From the NCBI GenBank assembly GCA_003327425.1, contig QOQW01000019.1, forward strand, positions 1 to 64,000: 64,000 nt of DNA, in the 5' to 3' direction. The translations under genes and the position numbers were made by a program. Within the stretch, counting starts at the first letter, position 1. Each line of letters starts with the position of its first letter. The notes below the pieces were generated by a model. That model was not told where the DNA came from, did not search any database, and worked only from the letters and a program-made list of their open reading frames with translations. This stretch comes from Candidatus Ozemibacter sibiricus (GTDB lineage Bacteria > Muiribacteriota > Ozemobacteria > Ozemobacterales > Ozemobacteraceae). Below are positions 37,001 through 45,300 of the stretch, in pieces.

Positions 37001-39952
37001 GTCGCCGAAGGTCACAGCCCCATTGGTACCGGTAGCAACCGCATCGACCGTGCTGGTCCCGGTCGGCGAGGTCTCGGACACGCTCACCAGGAAGGTGGCG
37101 ACCAGACTGGCCCCGGGCAGCAGATTGGCCGGCAGGCTCGGCGTCTGCAGAATTTGGCTGTATGCACCAAGACTGAACGTCAGCGAGGCTCCGATGAGAT
37201 TGACCGGGTTGATATCATCATTCCGAATGGTGACCCGTACCGGGATGTTGTCTTGGCCTTGCGACACCCCATTCGGCGTATCGGCCGTCACCGAGACGAT
37301 CGACAGGGCCCGGCAGATCAGGCGGATCTCATTGAGCACCGGCATGGCGCCATTGGCATTGCGCTGGAATATGCAACGGTATTGGAGATAGCGCCGATCA
37401 GGGCTGGGAATGGCGGCCGAGCCGTTGACCTGGGTGGTGGCGACCGTCGACCACGCGCTCCAAGAGGCATCAGGAACAGGCGTGGCGCCGGTGCGCACTG
37501 CGAGAACCAGACGGCCGTTCGCCCCGCCCACGCAATCGTATTGAATGGTCTGCCAATCGGGGGTTTCTGACCGCGCATCGAACACCATCGACTCGAACTG
37601 GGCCACATTGGCCCACCCCCCGGTGGGAGCTTCGATCGCCCCCACGGAATAGCTGCCTCGAAACGCATCGGCGCATTGGTAAAAGGAGGTAGGAGACAAT
37701 CCAATGCCGACTTGGAGAGGAGTGTTGTAGAGATAATTAGTGGTATCCGTATTGGAAATTCCGACCGTGTTGACCGTATTCACAGGCCGGTCAGTACCCC
37801 CTGGACCGATCACGCCCCGAGGGCTCAGGTATTGATACCGATGGCAAATGTCACCATTTCGGTAGAGCACGGTTTGGAAGATATAGATATCATCTACCGC
37901 GCTGTAGCGGTTGGTTCTCCACGTAAAGACCATGCGATCCGGAGCGCTCAGAGTGTTAACGTATACCCCTGGAAGAGTGGGATAATCAACATTGTCGTAT
38001 TTAAGATCGATCCAAAGAGGAGCGATCAATTCATCAAACCTAACAGTGGCCCCCGTGAATTCATTCCAGGTATTTGTATAGTCGTACCCAGCCGTCAAAT
38101 CAGCTGGCCGCCGATAAATAAAGCCATTCGTGGAGACATACCACTGGGTAAGATTGACTCCGAAAAAGTAAAAGTCCCATGGCAGATTTATTGGATCACT
38201 TCGAGCATCGTCGCGATAATACAAAAATTGCCCTGTTCGCTCAAAATGAATACCCGCGTTATAACCAAGATTGTTTGAAATATCGATAGTTACATTTTCC
38301 AGGCCTGGGGAAAGAAGTTTGCGCGAGTAATAAGGAGTCCAGGCAATGGCAGCCGTTTGATTTGTATTGTTGACAAAGCCATAGGATGGATTCGGTGCAC
38401 CCGCATTTCCCCAATGAACAAAATATGTCCGAGTCGAACCCCGAGGCATGTTGACCAGGAATGAGATGTCGGCGTTTGCTACCGTACAACCAGTCAGCAG
38501 AAATCGGCTAACTTCATTACCCTCTTCATCAGAGACCCGAAATTCGTTGATGCTGGCCGGCTGCTGCCCGGCTGGAATGGCGAATTGAACTCGGCAAGGC
38601 GCGTTGATGCGATCGGTGACATTGGGCTCGGTCACCGTGATGGGCACGCGATACTGCCAATACCCCCCGCTGGCGAACGTGCGCGGGCGGATCGAGCCAG
38701 GATCGGTGGTCGTATCGATCATGTACATGGCCCGCCCGTTGTTGAAAAATGTAGACGAAGCCGTATCGACCAGCACGCGGTCGGTCCGCACCACGCACCC
38801 GTTGCTCCCCCCGCTGCTTTGCACCACCCCGAAGGCATCGAGGGCCTGCACCGTGATGTAATACCGGGTTCCGCTGGCCAGGGTCAGCCCGGTCAAGGTT
38901 ACGCGATTGGCCATCCCGACGTCGGTCCAGTTCACGACATTGGTACCGCCGGGAGTGGTTCCGGCGGCGACACGGTACCCTGCCAGGGGCGCGGAGGGGT
39001 GGTCCCAGTTAGCTTCAAGTCGATCGGTGAACAACGACCATTCGATGTCGCGGGTGGGACCATCTCGCACGGCGATGGTGAAAGCCATCGCTTCGACCGA
39101 GTAGGGAGATTCGTCGCCATCGGTGTCGACATCGGTGACCACATAATAGGCAGTTCCCCCTGGGGGGGTCGTGTCGAGGAAACTGTTGGTGGTCACCGTC
39201 GCAATTTGCGTATATGGCCCACCAGAGACCGTCGCCCGGTAGACCCGGTAGTGGGCAAGGGTCGAAGCCCCGGTGCTAGCCTGCCAGGTCAGTTGAACCG
39301 AAGCTCCGCTGGGAGTGGCACGCAACCCAATCGGACTGATGATGAATTTGAGGTTGTCGACATACGCCCCCGCTTGCTCTCCATTATCGCATTGCATATC
39401 CCAATAGACCCGCCAGACATAGGTCGTTCCCGAGGCCAGCGCAATCGGCCCGACCCACCCGGTATCCTGCCACGTCCCATGCAAGGCGGCCCCACTCGTA
39501 TTGGTCTCGGTAAACACCGAAAGAACCACGCTATCGTTAGGGTTGGCGGGAGTCGCATCTTGGGTGTGCAAGCGACAATACAATCGAAAGTTATCGTAGG
39601 CGCCCACCCAGGTATCTTTGTGGGAAAACCTCCCCCAGCCGTTGGCCGGCCCGCCCGTGACCGTGAATGTCTGTTCGATCAACCCATCGCGGGCTTGATT
39701 GTTCGCCGTGCCGACGGCATTTGCATAAAATGAACCCGCCGGATTCCCATCGGCACCTGTCCAGCTCCATGTGCTCATTCCCTGTCCACGCGCCACCAGA
39801 TTGTCGAGCGTCCATCCGAAGTCATTCGAGGTGAACTGCCAGTTCTGAATTTGATTCAATCCAAAAACAGGTGTCCCCATCCCAAGGCCCCAGAGAGCGA
39901 CTTGCAAGGCTACCACCGCCAAAGTTTTGAGGTAGGCATATCGCTTGGTCAT
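31001..39952 (-). CDS. giant secreted multi-domain repeat protein
   Basis: About 2983 residues. The ORF track starts at a GTG (39961), but GAGGTG sits properly before the ATG at 39952 (MTKRYAYLK), so I prefer that. A signal peptide (about 1-31, ending in VFG) is followed by a jelly-roll-like N-terminal domain, fibronectin type III-like units (SGASVQLTWQAS...YRVYRAT), and a DUF2341-like segment (YWQYRVPITV...YFVHWGNAG). Then come about four copies of a 130-residue CARDB-like unit (KGQSGIPVRMTIENQG) and about eight copies of a 115-residue unit (VDLGNANPG...FTVTNTGDFPL...WEDENNDGIVQPGEA). The last type carries a D-x-N-x-D...E loop like calcium-binding EF-hand/dockerin loops. Surface or extracellular matrix protein is the likely class. 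No sortase, PorSS or other sorting tail is clear at the C-terminus. Confidence 0.85.
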   Translation of the reverse strand: MTKRYAYLKTLAVVALQVALWGLGMGTPVFGLNQIQNWQFTSNDFGWTLDNLVARGQGMSTWSWTGADGNPAGSFYANAVGTANNQARDGLIEQTFTVTGGPANGWGRFSHKDTWVGAYDNFRLYCRLHTQDATPANPNDSVVLSVFTETNTSGAALHGTWQDTGWVGPIALASGTTYVWRVYWDMQCDNGEQAGAYVDNLKFIISPIGLRATPSGASVQLTWQASTGASTLAHYRVYRATVSGGPYTQIATVTTNSFLDTTPPGGTAYYVVTDVDTDGDESPYSVEAMAFTIAVRDGPTRDIEWSLFTDRLEANWDHPSAPLAGYRVAAGTTPGGTNVVNWTDVGMANRVTLTGLTLASGTRYYITVQALDAFGVVQSSGGSNGCVVRTDRVLVDTASSTFFNNGRAMYMIDTTTDPGSIRPRTFASGGYWQYRVPITVTEPNVTDRINAPCRVQFAIPAGQQPASINEFRVSDEEGNEVSRFLLTGCTVANADISFLVNMPRGSTRTYFVHWGNAGAPNPSYGFVNNTNQTAAIAWTPYYSRKLLSPGLENVTIDISNNLGYNAGIHFERTGQFLYYRDDARSDPINLPWDFYFFGVNLTQWYVSTNGFIYRRPADLTAGYDYTNTWNEFTGATVRFDELIAPLWIDLKYDNVDYPTLPGVYVNTLSAPDRMVFTWRTNRYSAVDDIYIFQTVLYRNGDICHRYQYLSPRGVIGPGGTDRPVNTVNTVGISNTDTTNYLYNTPLQVGIGLSPTSFYQCADAFRGSYSVGAIEAPTGGWANVAQFESMVFDARSETPDWQTIQYDCVGGANGRLVLAVRTGATPVPDASWSAWSTVATTQVNGSAAIPSPDRRYLQYRCIFQRNANGAMPVLNEIRLICRALSIVSVTADTPNGVSQGQDNIPVRVTIRNDDINPVNLIGASLTFSLGAYSQILQTPSLPANLLPGASLVATFLVSVSETSPTGTSTVDAVATGTNGAVTFGDQGADQTHTWWIRSKARLAIISIDATPAYVNKGQSGIPVRMTIENQGETPYAFDGASLTFSLGSHTFTLVSPSIGTIIPPLSSFVATFSVNVSPNSDSGVVVINGTASGTNTFSGKNTDDVSADITDTWTIQNPADVVLNRITAPSFIARGQINVPVLLEVINLGEALARWDASVLKFTFLPPPAVPKTYDATYPVTVFPLTVQGGFSQLATYGVDVNPLTATGSDLIDGDVGYTDLNTFNTATSSGALYPASWTIIAEKVKTFKDASYLYESSSFNRPTSGVKVVYAKGEVLAPLREFVVRWYNPGNVEVASSTPPLTADLNGELFHAFSLDPTSPYGQWRIRITDPLNTYIVCENVFSVVSPASLSVNLALPPFVSVGQPFVATSTFTNSGGAIVKSAYPSPLAVSGTGVANQTGGPTPALQDVPGNGQATFTWQFVAVSPGTMIASVSGRGFDGNDDTPLVSATATSNVCWIQNPPALQVLNVVATPTVVYRNQQGVTVTFALRNAGSATAIIEAASLSITVGTYAQSLASPPLPFALAGGNTVATFTFGVNVDLYSPTGLATLTASLRAYDANWPASVTYLNPATPNDSWTVASIGLLLSASDTYNPEQYSFNRGQTIFIRAFGLNPNSQWYRIRLYNSFIPTPTLPTGWVNVSPMLAANASGTADHLYVLPGTAVLGTWTVSIENDPDSNGNTLSNPALALQYCSVQVPGSLIGSLTLSPPSVYEGETVLASLSLRNNLSTAAATISPATASALIKTAASTGDLTLVSGPTPASLTVFGNSLATFGWVFTAASETGLVGSLSVTAQLASSATGIDLNSGIATSTGKLVSNSIRIFRRALLATPDIWNLGTVGPGENSSPFSGAVRNVANATAVAVLWNKVDLNGPGGAKIPNVHLTFTPSPVGTVNPGATSPATATLWVPYNQASGSYIATMAVYDDLNGNLQIDIGEPYDRFNVQVDVPAKTNVFTVESLIDLGNWPRNLTTNPQTLNYFNGGNLDLLNLKFQQTVGTTTTITVTPTNPGFLAVPLASQASVRAVIPPVHPSGIYLATWTLWDDRDNNSSLNATEAARTFQVRIGIGTISFTLAPSPLNAGHAPPNNTLAAPPLTLTNTGELPLSKLRPILAPLSNGSDTIATSSLNVSLPAAVAIGGTGNVTVGVYIPPGTPLGVYSGVQWVFEDTNGNQICDSFEASASFVLQVTVDAAASVQVLVPVVDFGGMAPGTAKTVQIPCRNTGNTDLTQLRWEKVDLIGPGTIGQANYSFPPAEPFSAPAGAFFYRDITLNVPAGQALGDYLGSSAWLFDSPDTVRNVGEPQDDFRVAVQVGIVSLDVLDATVTTSGDPASTSLQKAFRVYNDGSLTITRARATATALIGPTTIPATASVFTPSPIGMILVGQTVTGYWSVNIPAATPAGVYVATLTAWDDSNNDAIMQAAEASTTAVLQLTVNAKRVLKVIQNPLNLGLATEGSLVQAPIEVQNVGNIPLALVRGKSAALVGGVDTIPAANATFSDPIGAIPVGASVIATVSVSIGAPRANGTYNGTFLVYEDYNPADGAHQPAAEEYANFSVIVQVGKKGIAVTPMVDLGNANPGAIPSAGFTVTNTGDFPLQRVRWLASDSWSGSVAIASANLGLAPAAPFVINVAGNRAAVASLTIPPFTPPGTYIGTHTVWEDENNDGIVQPGEASATFNTRVTVLTYQALDLLPTLVDFGTLTAGTTSHWIEVGFRNLGNVALSGFAWTFTALDDGLGNTIPVGALQASTTYLPDPVPPGGIATAHVRIAVPAGQMASIYGPTGGQALSGNAGAAVDTCQFRVEVLAAHTGPNFASGTVYQTIATTTFPAVPAAPGRFILSGWVCPGTGSVRIGLAQTREDGSVAVYDFVEVASTGQVIGGGPNLVNVGVTETFPFYPPDGGGAMMTFYRIFIALDLAFNESVASQAHILLDNSSPTALGSHSVWLDGIQFEQGVRPDQIVPTTFNRGRKVVSPNREQDVRGQQYYYQW

Positions 39953-39957
39953 ACGGT

Positions 39958-40542
39958 TCACCTCGGATCTGAACGTACTGAATCAGTCGGGCCAGGACTT
40001 CTGGACCAATCACGCCAAAGTTCGACGGCTTGCCAGACCACCATGCCGCAGAGCCCTCCGGCCAGGACCAGCTTCCACCAGGGGAAATTTTCCCTGGGGT
40101 GTGGCAAATGGGCACGATGGCGCTGGATCGCCACGTGATCGCCTCGCCGCTCCGCCACAATCAGAAGCCAAGCTCGCGCCTCATGATCGAGGGGGTCTTT
40201 CGCCACCAGGTCCTCGAGGAATGCCTCGTAGAGGGCAGGATCTTCCCCTGCGGCCAGCGCTTGCAAAATGGCCGCCCGTGAATTCTTCTCGGGGCGACGA
40301 TCGGGGAGACTCGGAGCCGTGACGTGCAGGGGAGGTCGTCCTCCTCTTGCCCGGACCTGAGCTTCGAGAGCCTCAGCCCCCTGGACGTCTCCGGCTTCAA
40401 GCCGCTTTCGCATGTCGCGGGCGGCCAGTACCTTCGCCAGATCTTGCGGTGACACTGGCTGCCCCTGCCCCACGGCTGCGAGCGTGGCAACAAATACCAT
40501 GCCCATAACGCTCCCGATCAACCGCCACCAATCAACGTTCAT
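39958..40542 (-). CDS. small membrane protein with TPR-like middle
   Basis: 194 residues. An N-terminal signal sequence or anchor (LIGSVMGMVFVATLAAVGQG) leads into a helical soluble part (AILQALAAGEDPALYEAFLEDLVAKDPLDHEARAWLLIVAERRG) that looks like one or two TPR-type hairpins. A transmembrane helix (WWKLVLAGGLCGMVVWQAVELW) lies near the C-terminus. Its stop codon lies inside the ribosome site of the giant gene, 6 bp before its ATG, so the two are translationally coupled. A role in exporting or anchoring the giant protein is a reasonable guess but is not shown. Confidence 0.75.
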   Translation of the reverse strand: MNVDWWRLIGSVMGMVFVATLAAVGQGQPVSPQDLAKVLAARDMRKRLEAGDVQGAEALEAQVRARGGRPPLHVTAPSLPDRRPEKNSRAAILQALAAGEDPALYEAFLEDLVAKDPLDHEARAWLLIVAERRGDHVAIQRHRAHLPHPRENFPWWKLVLAGGLCGMVVWQAVELWRDWSRSPGPTDSVRSDPR

Positions 40543-40835
40543 CGCTTCCTGGGTCCCCGCTCCCCGGGGGGCCGTGTGGCTCTGAATTTCAACTCCTCCA
40601 GGATGGAATGACCGGAATTGCTCCAGCTATCCCTAACTAGAATACTGCAAAAGTTATTCCGGGGCCAATGGTTATGGTAGAGTGATTAATCTATTGGTCG
40701 GGGGGCTGGCGACTCGCAAAGCCTCTATCCCCCACCCTACCTCAGGTTCCTAGGTGATCTAGCGCCTCGAAAGCTGAAGCCCCCGATGCTCCTCAATCAC
40801 GTCATCGCAAAAGCCAAGAATTTTCCTTGACGCCT
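40543..40835. other. intergenic region
   Basis: About 290 bp of lower-GC sequence between the divergent membrane-protein gene and the M20 remnant. I see no gene, repeat or convincing promoter on either strand. Confidence 0.45.
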
Positions 40836-40970
40836 ATGCAACTGCTCCTCGAACAATCCCTGGAACTGGCTTCGTGGCTGACCCGCATCCGGAGGCTATT
40901 GCACCAGCACCCCGATCTGGCGTTCCAGGAGCGAGTCACCGCTCGGCGGGCCGTCGAAAAGCTGCACTGA
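40836..40970 (+). pseudogene. remnant of an M20-family peptidase N-terminus
   Basis: A 44-codon ORF (MQLLLEQSLELASWLTRIRR, then LLHQHPDLAFQERVTARRAVEKLH, stop), too short for the track. The segment RRLLHQHPDLAFQE...RRAVEKL matches the N-terminal helix of M20 amidohydrolases (the R-x-LH-x-HPEL-x-F-x-E pattern). Nothing after the stop continues that family; the next gene is sbcD. It looks like the truncated head of a lost amidohydrolase gene. Confidence 0.5.
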
Positions 40971-41028
40971 CTGAGCCGGATGAAAGGTGCCGCGCGAAGA
41001 AGACCCTGCATTGGGGGGAGAACCGAAG

Positions 41029-42333
41029 TTGAAAATCTTGCACACGTCTGATTGGCACCTGGGGCACCAATTGTACGACCAGCGGCGCGACGGCGAGCAC
41101 CGCGCCTTCCTCGACTGGCTGCTGCAGCTCATCGCCGCCGAACGCATCGATCTGGTGCTGGTCGCGGGCGACGTGTTCGATACCGGATTCCCGCCCACCT
41201 ACGCCCTGGAATTGTACTATTCCTTCCTGGCCCGCTGCGCCGGCAGCGGCTGCCGCCAGGTGGTGGTGGTCGGGGGCAACCATGACTCTCCAGCCACTCT
41301 GGCGGCCCCACGCGAGGTGCTCCAGGCCATCCGCGTCACCGTCGTCGGCGGGGTCGACCCCGATCATCCCGAGGCTGATCTCGTGACCGTCACCGATGCG
41401 GCCGGCGCGCCGCTGGGCCTCGTCGCCGCCGTCCCCTACCTGCGCGACCGCGACGTCCACTTCCCCCAGTTCGGGGAAGGCGCCGAGGCGCGCTCGCAGG
41501 GCATCATCGACGGGACCGCCGCCTGGTACCGGCGTCTGACCGACCTCGCCCTGGCCCGACGCGCCGAGCTGGGACGCCCCGACCTGCCGATCATCGCCAC
41601 CGGCCACCTCTTCGCCCAGGGGCTCAGCGCCATCGGGTCGGAGCGCACCCTGTACGTCGGCAACCTCGGCGCGTTTCCCGCCACCGGCTTCCCGGCCGAA
41701 CTGGCCTACGTCGCCCTCGGGCACCTGCATCGCCCGCAGGCAGTGAGCCGCTACGAGCACATCCGGTACTGCGGCGCCCCGATTCCGCTCTCGTTCGACG
41801 AGATCGGCTATCGACAGCAGGTGCTGATCGTCGACACCAGCGGTGAAACGACCTCGAGCGCCGGAGCGCCAGCTTCCGACACCACCGCGACCGCGGCCGC
41901 CGAACCGACCTTGGTGCCGGGGCCCGCCGGTTCCTGTGCTGTGCGAGCGGTGCCGGTGCCGGTCTTCCGGCCGCTGGTGCGCCTCAGCGGCGACCTGCCG
42001 GCCATCCGGCAAGGGCTGGAGGCGATCGCCGCGACCGAGCCGCCCGCCTGGGTCGAGATCATGTACAACGGCGCCGAATTGATTCCAAATCTCAGCACCC
42101 GTATGCAAGACCTCGCCGAGCCGTTCCCGGTGCGGGTTCTCCATGCCCGCGACATCTTCCCCGGCCGCACCGTGACGGTCGAGGCCCCCACCATCGATTT
42201 GCGAACGGTGACGCCCCACGAGGTCTTCGCCCACCGCTTGCGCCGACTCGACCTCACGCCGGAAGACCGGGCCATGCTGATCGAGGCGTTCGAGACGATC
42301 TACCTCCAGGTCGTGCAGGGAGGGCCGTCATGA
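41029..42333 (+). CDS. sbcD: exonuclease SbcD (Mre11-like nuclease subunit)
   Basis: 434 residues. I start at TTG 41029, which gives the canonical LKILHTSDWHLG N-terminus and has GGGGGAG at a good distance; the track's GTG at 40987 adds 14 residues not seen in the family. Metal-site motifs are complete: DWHLGH, GDVFD, GGNHDS, GHLFAQG and GHLHRP. The nuclease domain (1-240) is followed by a capping domain interrupted by an Ala/Thr/Pro-rich insert near 285-310 not usual in SbcD. SbcD forms the SbcCD complex that opens hairpins and trims blocked DNA ends in the cytoplasm. It overlaps sbcC by 4 bp. Confidence 0.95.
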   Translation: MKILHTSDWHLGHQLYDQRRDGEHRAFLDWLLQLIAAERIDLVLVAGDVFDTGFPPTYALELYYSFLARCAGSGCRQVVVVGGNHDSPATLAAPREVLQAIRVTVVGGVDPDHPEADLVTVTDAAGAPLGLVAAVPYLRDRDVHFPQFGEGAEARSQGIIDGTAAWYRRLTDLALARRAELGRPDLPIIATGHLFAQGLSAIGSERTLYVGNLGAFPATGFPAELAYVALGHLHRPQAVSRYEHIRYCGAPIPLSFDEIGYRQQVLIVDTSGETTSSAGAPASDTTATAAAEPTLVPGPAGSCAVRAVPVPVFRPLVRLSGDLPAIRQGLEAIAATEPPAWVEIMYNGAELIPNLSTRMQDLAEPFPVRVLHARDIFPGRTVTVEAPTIDLRTVTPHEVFAHRLRRLDLTPEDRAMLIEAFETIYLQVVQGGPS

Positions 42334-45300
42334 AGATCCTGAAGCTGCGGCTGACCAACCTCAACTCGCTGAAGGGGTCCTTCGAGATCGATTTCACCGA
42401 CCGCGAGCTGACGGCGGGCGGCATCTTCGCCATCACTGGCCGCACCGGCTCCGGCAAGACCACCATCCTCGACGCCATCTCCTTGGCGCTGTTCGGCGAG
42501 ACCCCCCGGCTCGGCCGAGGCGCCGACACCGAGGAACTGATGACCCGCGGCACCGGCCGGTCGGAGGCCATCGTCGAATTCTCCACCCGGGTCGACGGTC
42601 GGACCCTGGTGTTCCGCGCCACCTGGGAACGCCGCCGGGCGCGCGGCCGCCCCGACGGCCGGGTGCAGGATGCCACGATGAAACTCGACCAGATCACGCC
42701 CCGCCAGCCCGGCGATGCGTGGGATGCCGATGGCCATCAGAAGATGCGAACGGCCATCGAGCAGATCACGGGCCTCGATTTCAAGCGGTTCACTCGCACC
42801 TGCCTGCTCGCCCAGGGCCAATTCGCCGCCTTCCTGGAAGCAGACCTGGACGAACGCGGCAAGATCCTCGAGCAGATCACCGGCACCGAAATCTATTCGG
42901 AACTGTCCAAAGCTGCCTATCGGCGCGACAAGCAGGAGCAGGAACGCCTCGATCTCCTGCGGCAGCGCCTGCAGGGCGTCATCCTGATGCCCGACGAGGG
43001 ATTTCAGGCCCTGCGAGAACGGACGGACGCTCTGGTCCGCGAACGCCAGGCCCTCGAGGACGCTCGCCTGACCATCGCCCGGCAGATCCAGTGGGTCGAG
43101 CAATTCGAGAACCTGGTCCAATCGCGGCAGTCTTTGGAAGCCTCGCAACAGGCCCTGGCCGCCGAACGGGCGGCGGCCGCCGCCGACCTCGCCCGGCTCG
43201 CCGAGGCCCGCCGCGCCGAGCCGCTGCGCCCCTTGTTCGCCCAGCAGGAAGCCGCCCGCCAGGCCGCCGCCGAGCAGGAAGCCGCCCTCGCCGAGACCCG
43301 CCGCCGGCGCCCCGAGGCGCAGGCCGAACAAGCGCAGGCCGAACAGGCCTGCCGCGCCGCCCAGACCGACCTGGATGCCTTCACGGTCGAAGCCCGAGGC
43401 CGGCGTGAGCTGATCGGCCGGGTGCGTCAGCTCGATCAGCAGCGAGCCGGCCTCGCCGAACAGCACGCCCAAGCCCTGCAGCAGAAGAACGCCCTCACGA
43501 ACCATCTCGCCACGCTCGAAAGCGAGATCGCCGCCACGACCGACGCGATCGCCCGGCTCGCCGAACAGCAAGCCGACGTGGCCCAGCGGCTCGCCGCCCG
43601 TCAGGCCGATGCGTTCCTGGGGTCCGATCTCAAGGCCCTGCGCGAGCTGACCGCGACTCGCGTCGCCCTCGAGCGTCGCCGGCGCGACCTCGAGACCGAA
43701 CTGGCCAGAACAGCCAAGGAACTGGCCCGCGAAGAGAAGAAGGTTCGACAGCTCGAGGCCGAGATCGAAAAGGCCGAAGTCGCCGTGGCCGAACGGCAGA
43801 CCGCCCACGACCAGGCGGCCGCCGCGCTGGCCCGGGAGTTTCCCCAGGCCACCGCCGCGTCGCTGAAGAAGGTGGTCGAAACCGCCCAGAAGCAGGAAGC
43901 CCACGCGCTCGCCCTGTGCGAATGCGGCGAGGAGATCCGCGAGCGGCGAAAGGTGCAGGCCGACCATGAAACCAACCGGCAGCAGCGGGCGGCCGACCTC
44001 GCCACCGCTCAGCACCTGGTCGAGACGCTCGAGAAGCAGCGGGAGCACGCCGAGCAGGTCATCAAGGAACTCGAGGCACGACAAGCGCGCGCCGAGCTCG
44101 AAGCCTCCTTGGAAGAACATCGCCGCACCCTCCGTGATGGCGAACCCTGCCCGCTGTGCGGAGCCACCGAGCATCCCTATGCCGCCAACCGCGACCACGG
44201 TCCCTTGGATCCCGACCGGCTGGCCACCGAGATGAAAGCGGCCAGGCAGGCTCTCAAGAAACTGGACGCCGAGCTGAAGAAGGCCCGCCAGGCCGAGCAG
44301 CAGCTCGTCGCCGACCGCGGAGCGGATGAGGCCACCAGTCAGGCCCATGCCAAGGCCATCGCCAGCCTGGAAAAGAAATGGGAACGAACCGTGGCTCACC
44401 TCGAGGCCACGCTTCTGGCCGCAGCGGCGGGAGACCAGGGGGGTGAAGCAGATCGGCATCCAGCCCCGCCGGTGGGCGCCGCCGCGCCTGACCGAGAGCC
44501 GCTTGGGGCTGGATCTTCCCTGGCCGCCCCCGACCGGCCGTCAGGCCGAGACGAAGAAGACCGCGACGCCCGTCACCGCTTGTCTCCCGACGACGAAGCA
44601 GCTCTCAACCGTCTGGTGGCCGCCGCCGGCCAGCAGGTAGCCGCCGCTCAGGCCGCATTCGACCGCTATACCGCGGCGGTCGAGAGCCGCAACCAGGCCG
44701 AAGCCGACCTGAACACCGCGCGCTCTGTCGCGCAGGAGCTGGCCACCCGCCTGGCCGACGCCCGCGGCGCCCGCGACACGGCCGCCACCCGCCAGCAGGC
44801 GTTGCAACGGCAACGCGACGACGGGCAGACCCAGCTGGCCGAGCTGGAGGATCGCCTGCTGCAGACCCTGGCCACCTACGGCATCACGGCCCTCGACGAT
44901 GACCTCCTGCCCACCCTCGAAGCCCGTTGGCAGTCGTATCAAGCCGATCAAGCCCGCCAGGCTGCCCTGGCCCAGGATGAACAGCGCGCCCGCCAGACCC
45001 TGGCCGCTGCCCAGGCCAGGAAAGAAGGGCTCACTGCCCAGCTGGCCGCCCTCGAGGGCACCCTCGCCGACCTCGCGCGCCGCCTGAACGAGCTGGACAG
45101 CGAACGCCGGACCCTGTTCGGCGATCGCGACCCCGCCGCCGAGGAGGATCGCCTCGAAGCAGAGCTGGCCGCCCGCCAGCAGCGGGTGCAGGCGACGCAG
45201 CAGGCCGCGCAGGAAGCCCGCCTCAAGGTCGAGACCCTGACGACGACCGAGGCCTGGCAGGCCAACGAGCTGCGCGCCCGGCAAGCCGCGGTCGCCGCGG

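Noticed and set aside
42300-44459. 719-aa minus-strand ORF opposite sbcC
   Set aside because: Antisense of the coiled-coil region; Leu/Gly-rich with no motif, while sbcC has complete ATPase motifs.
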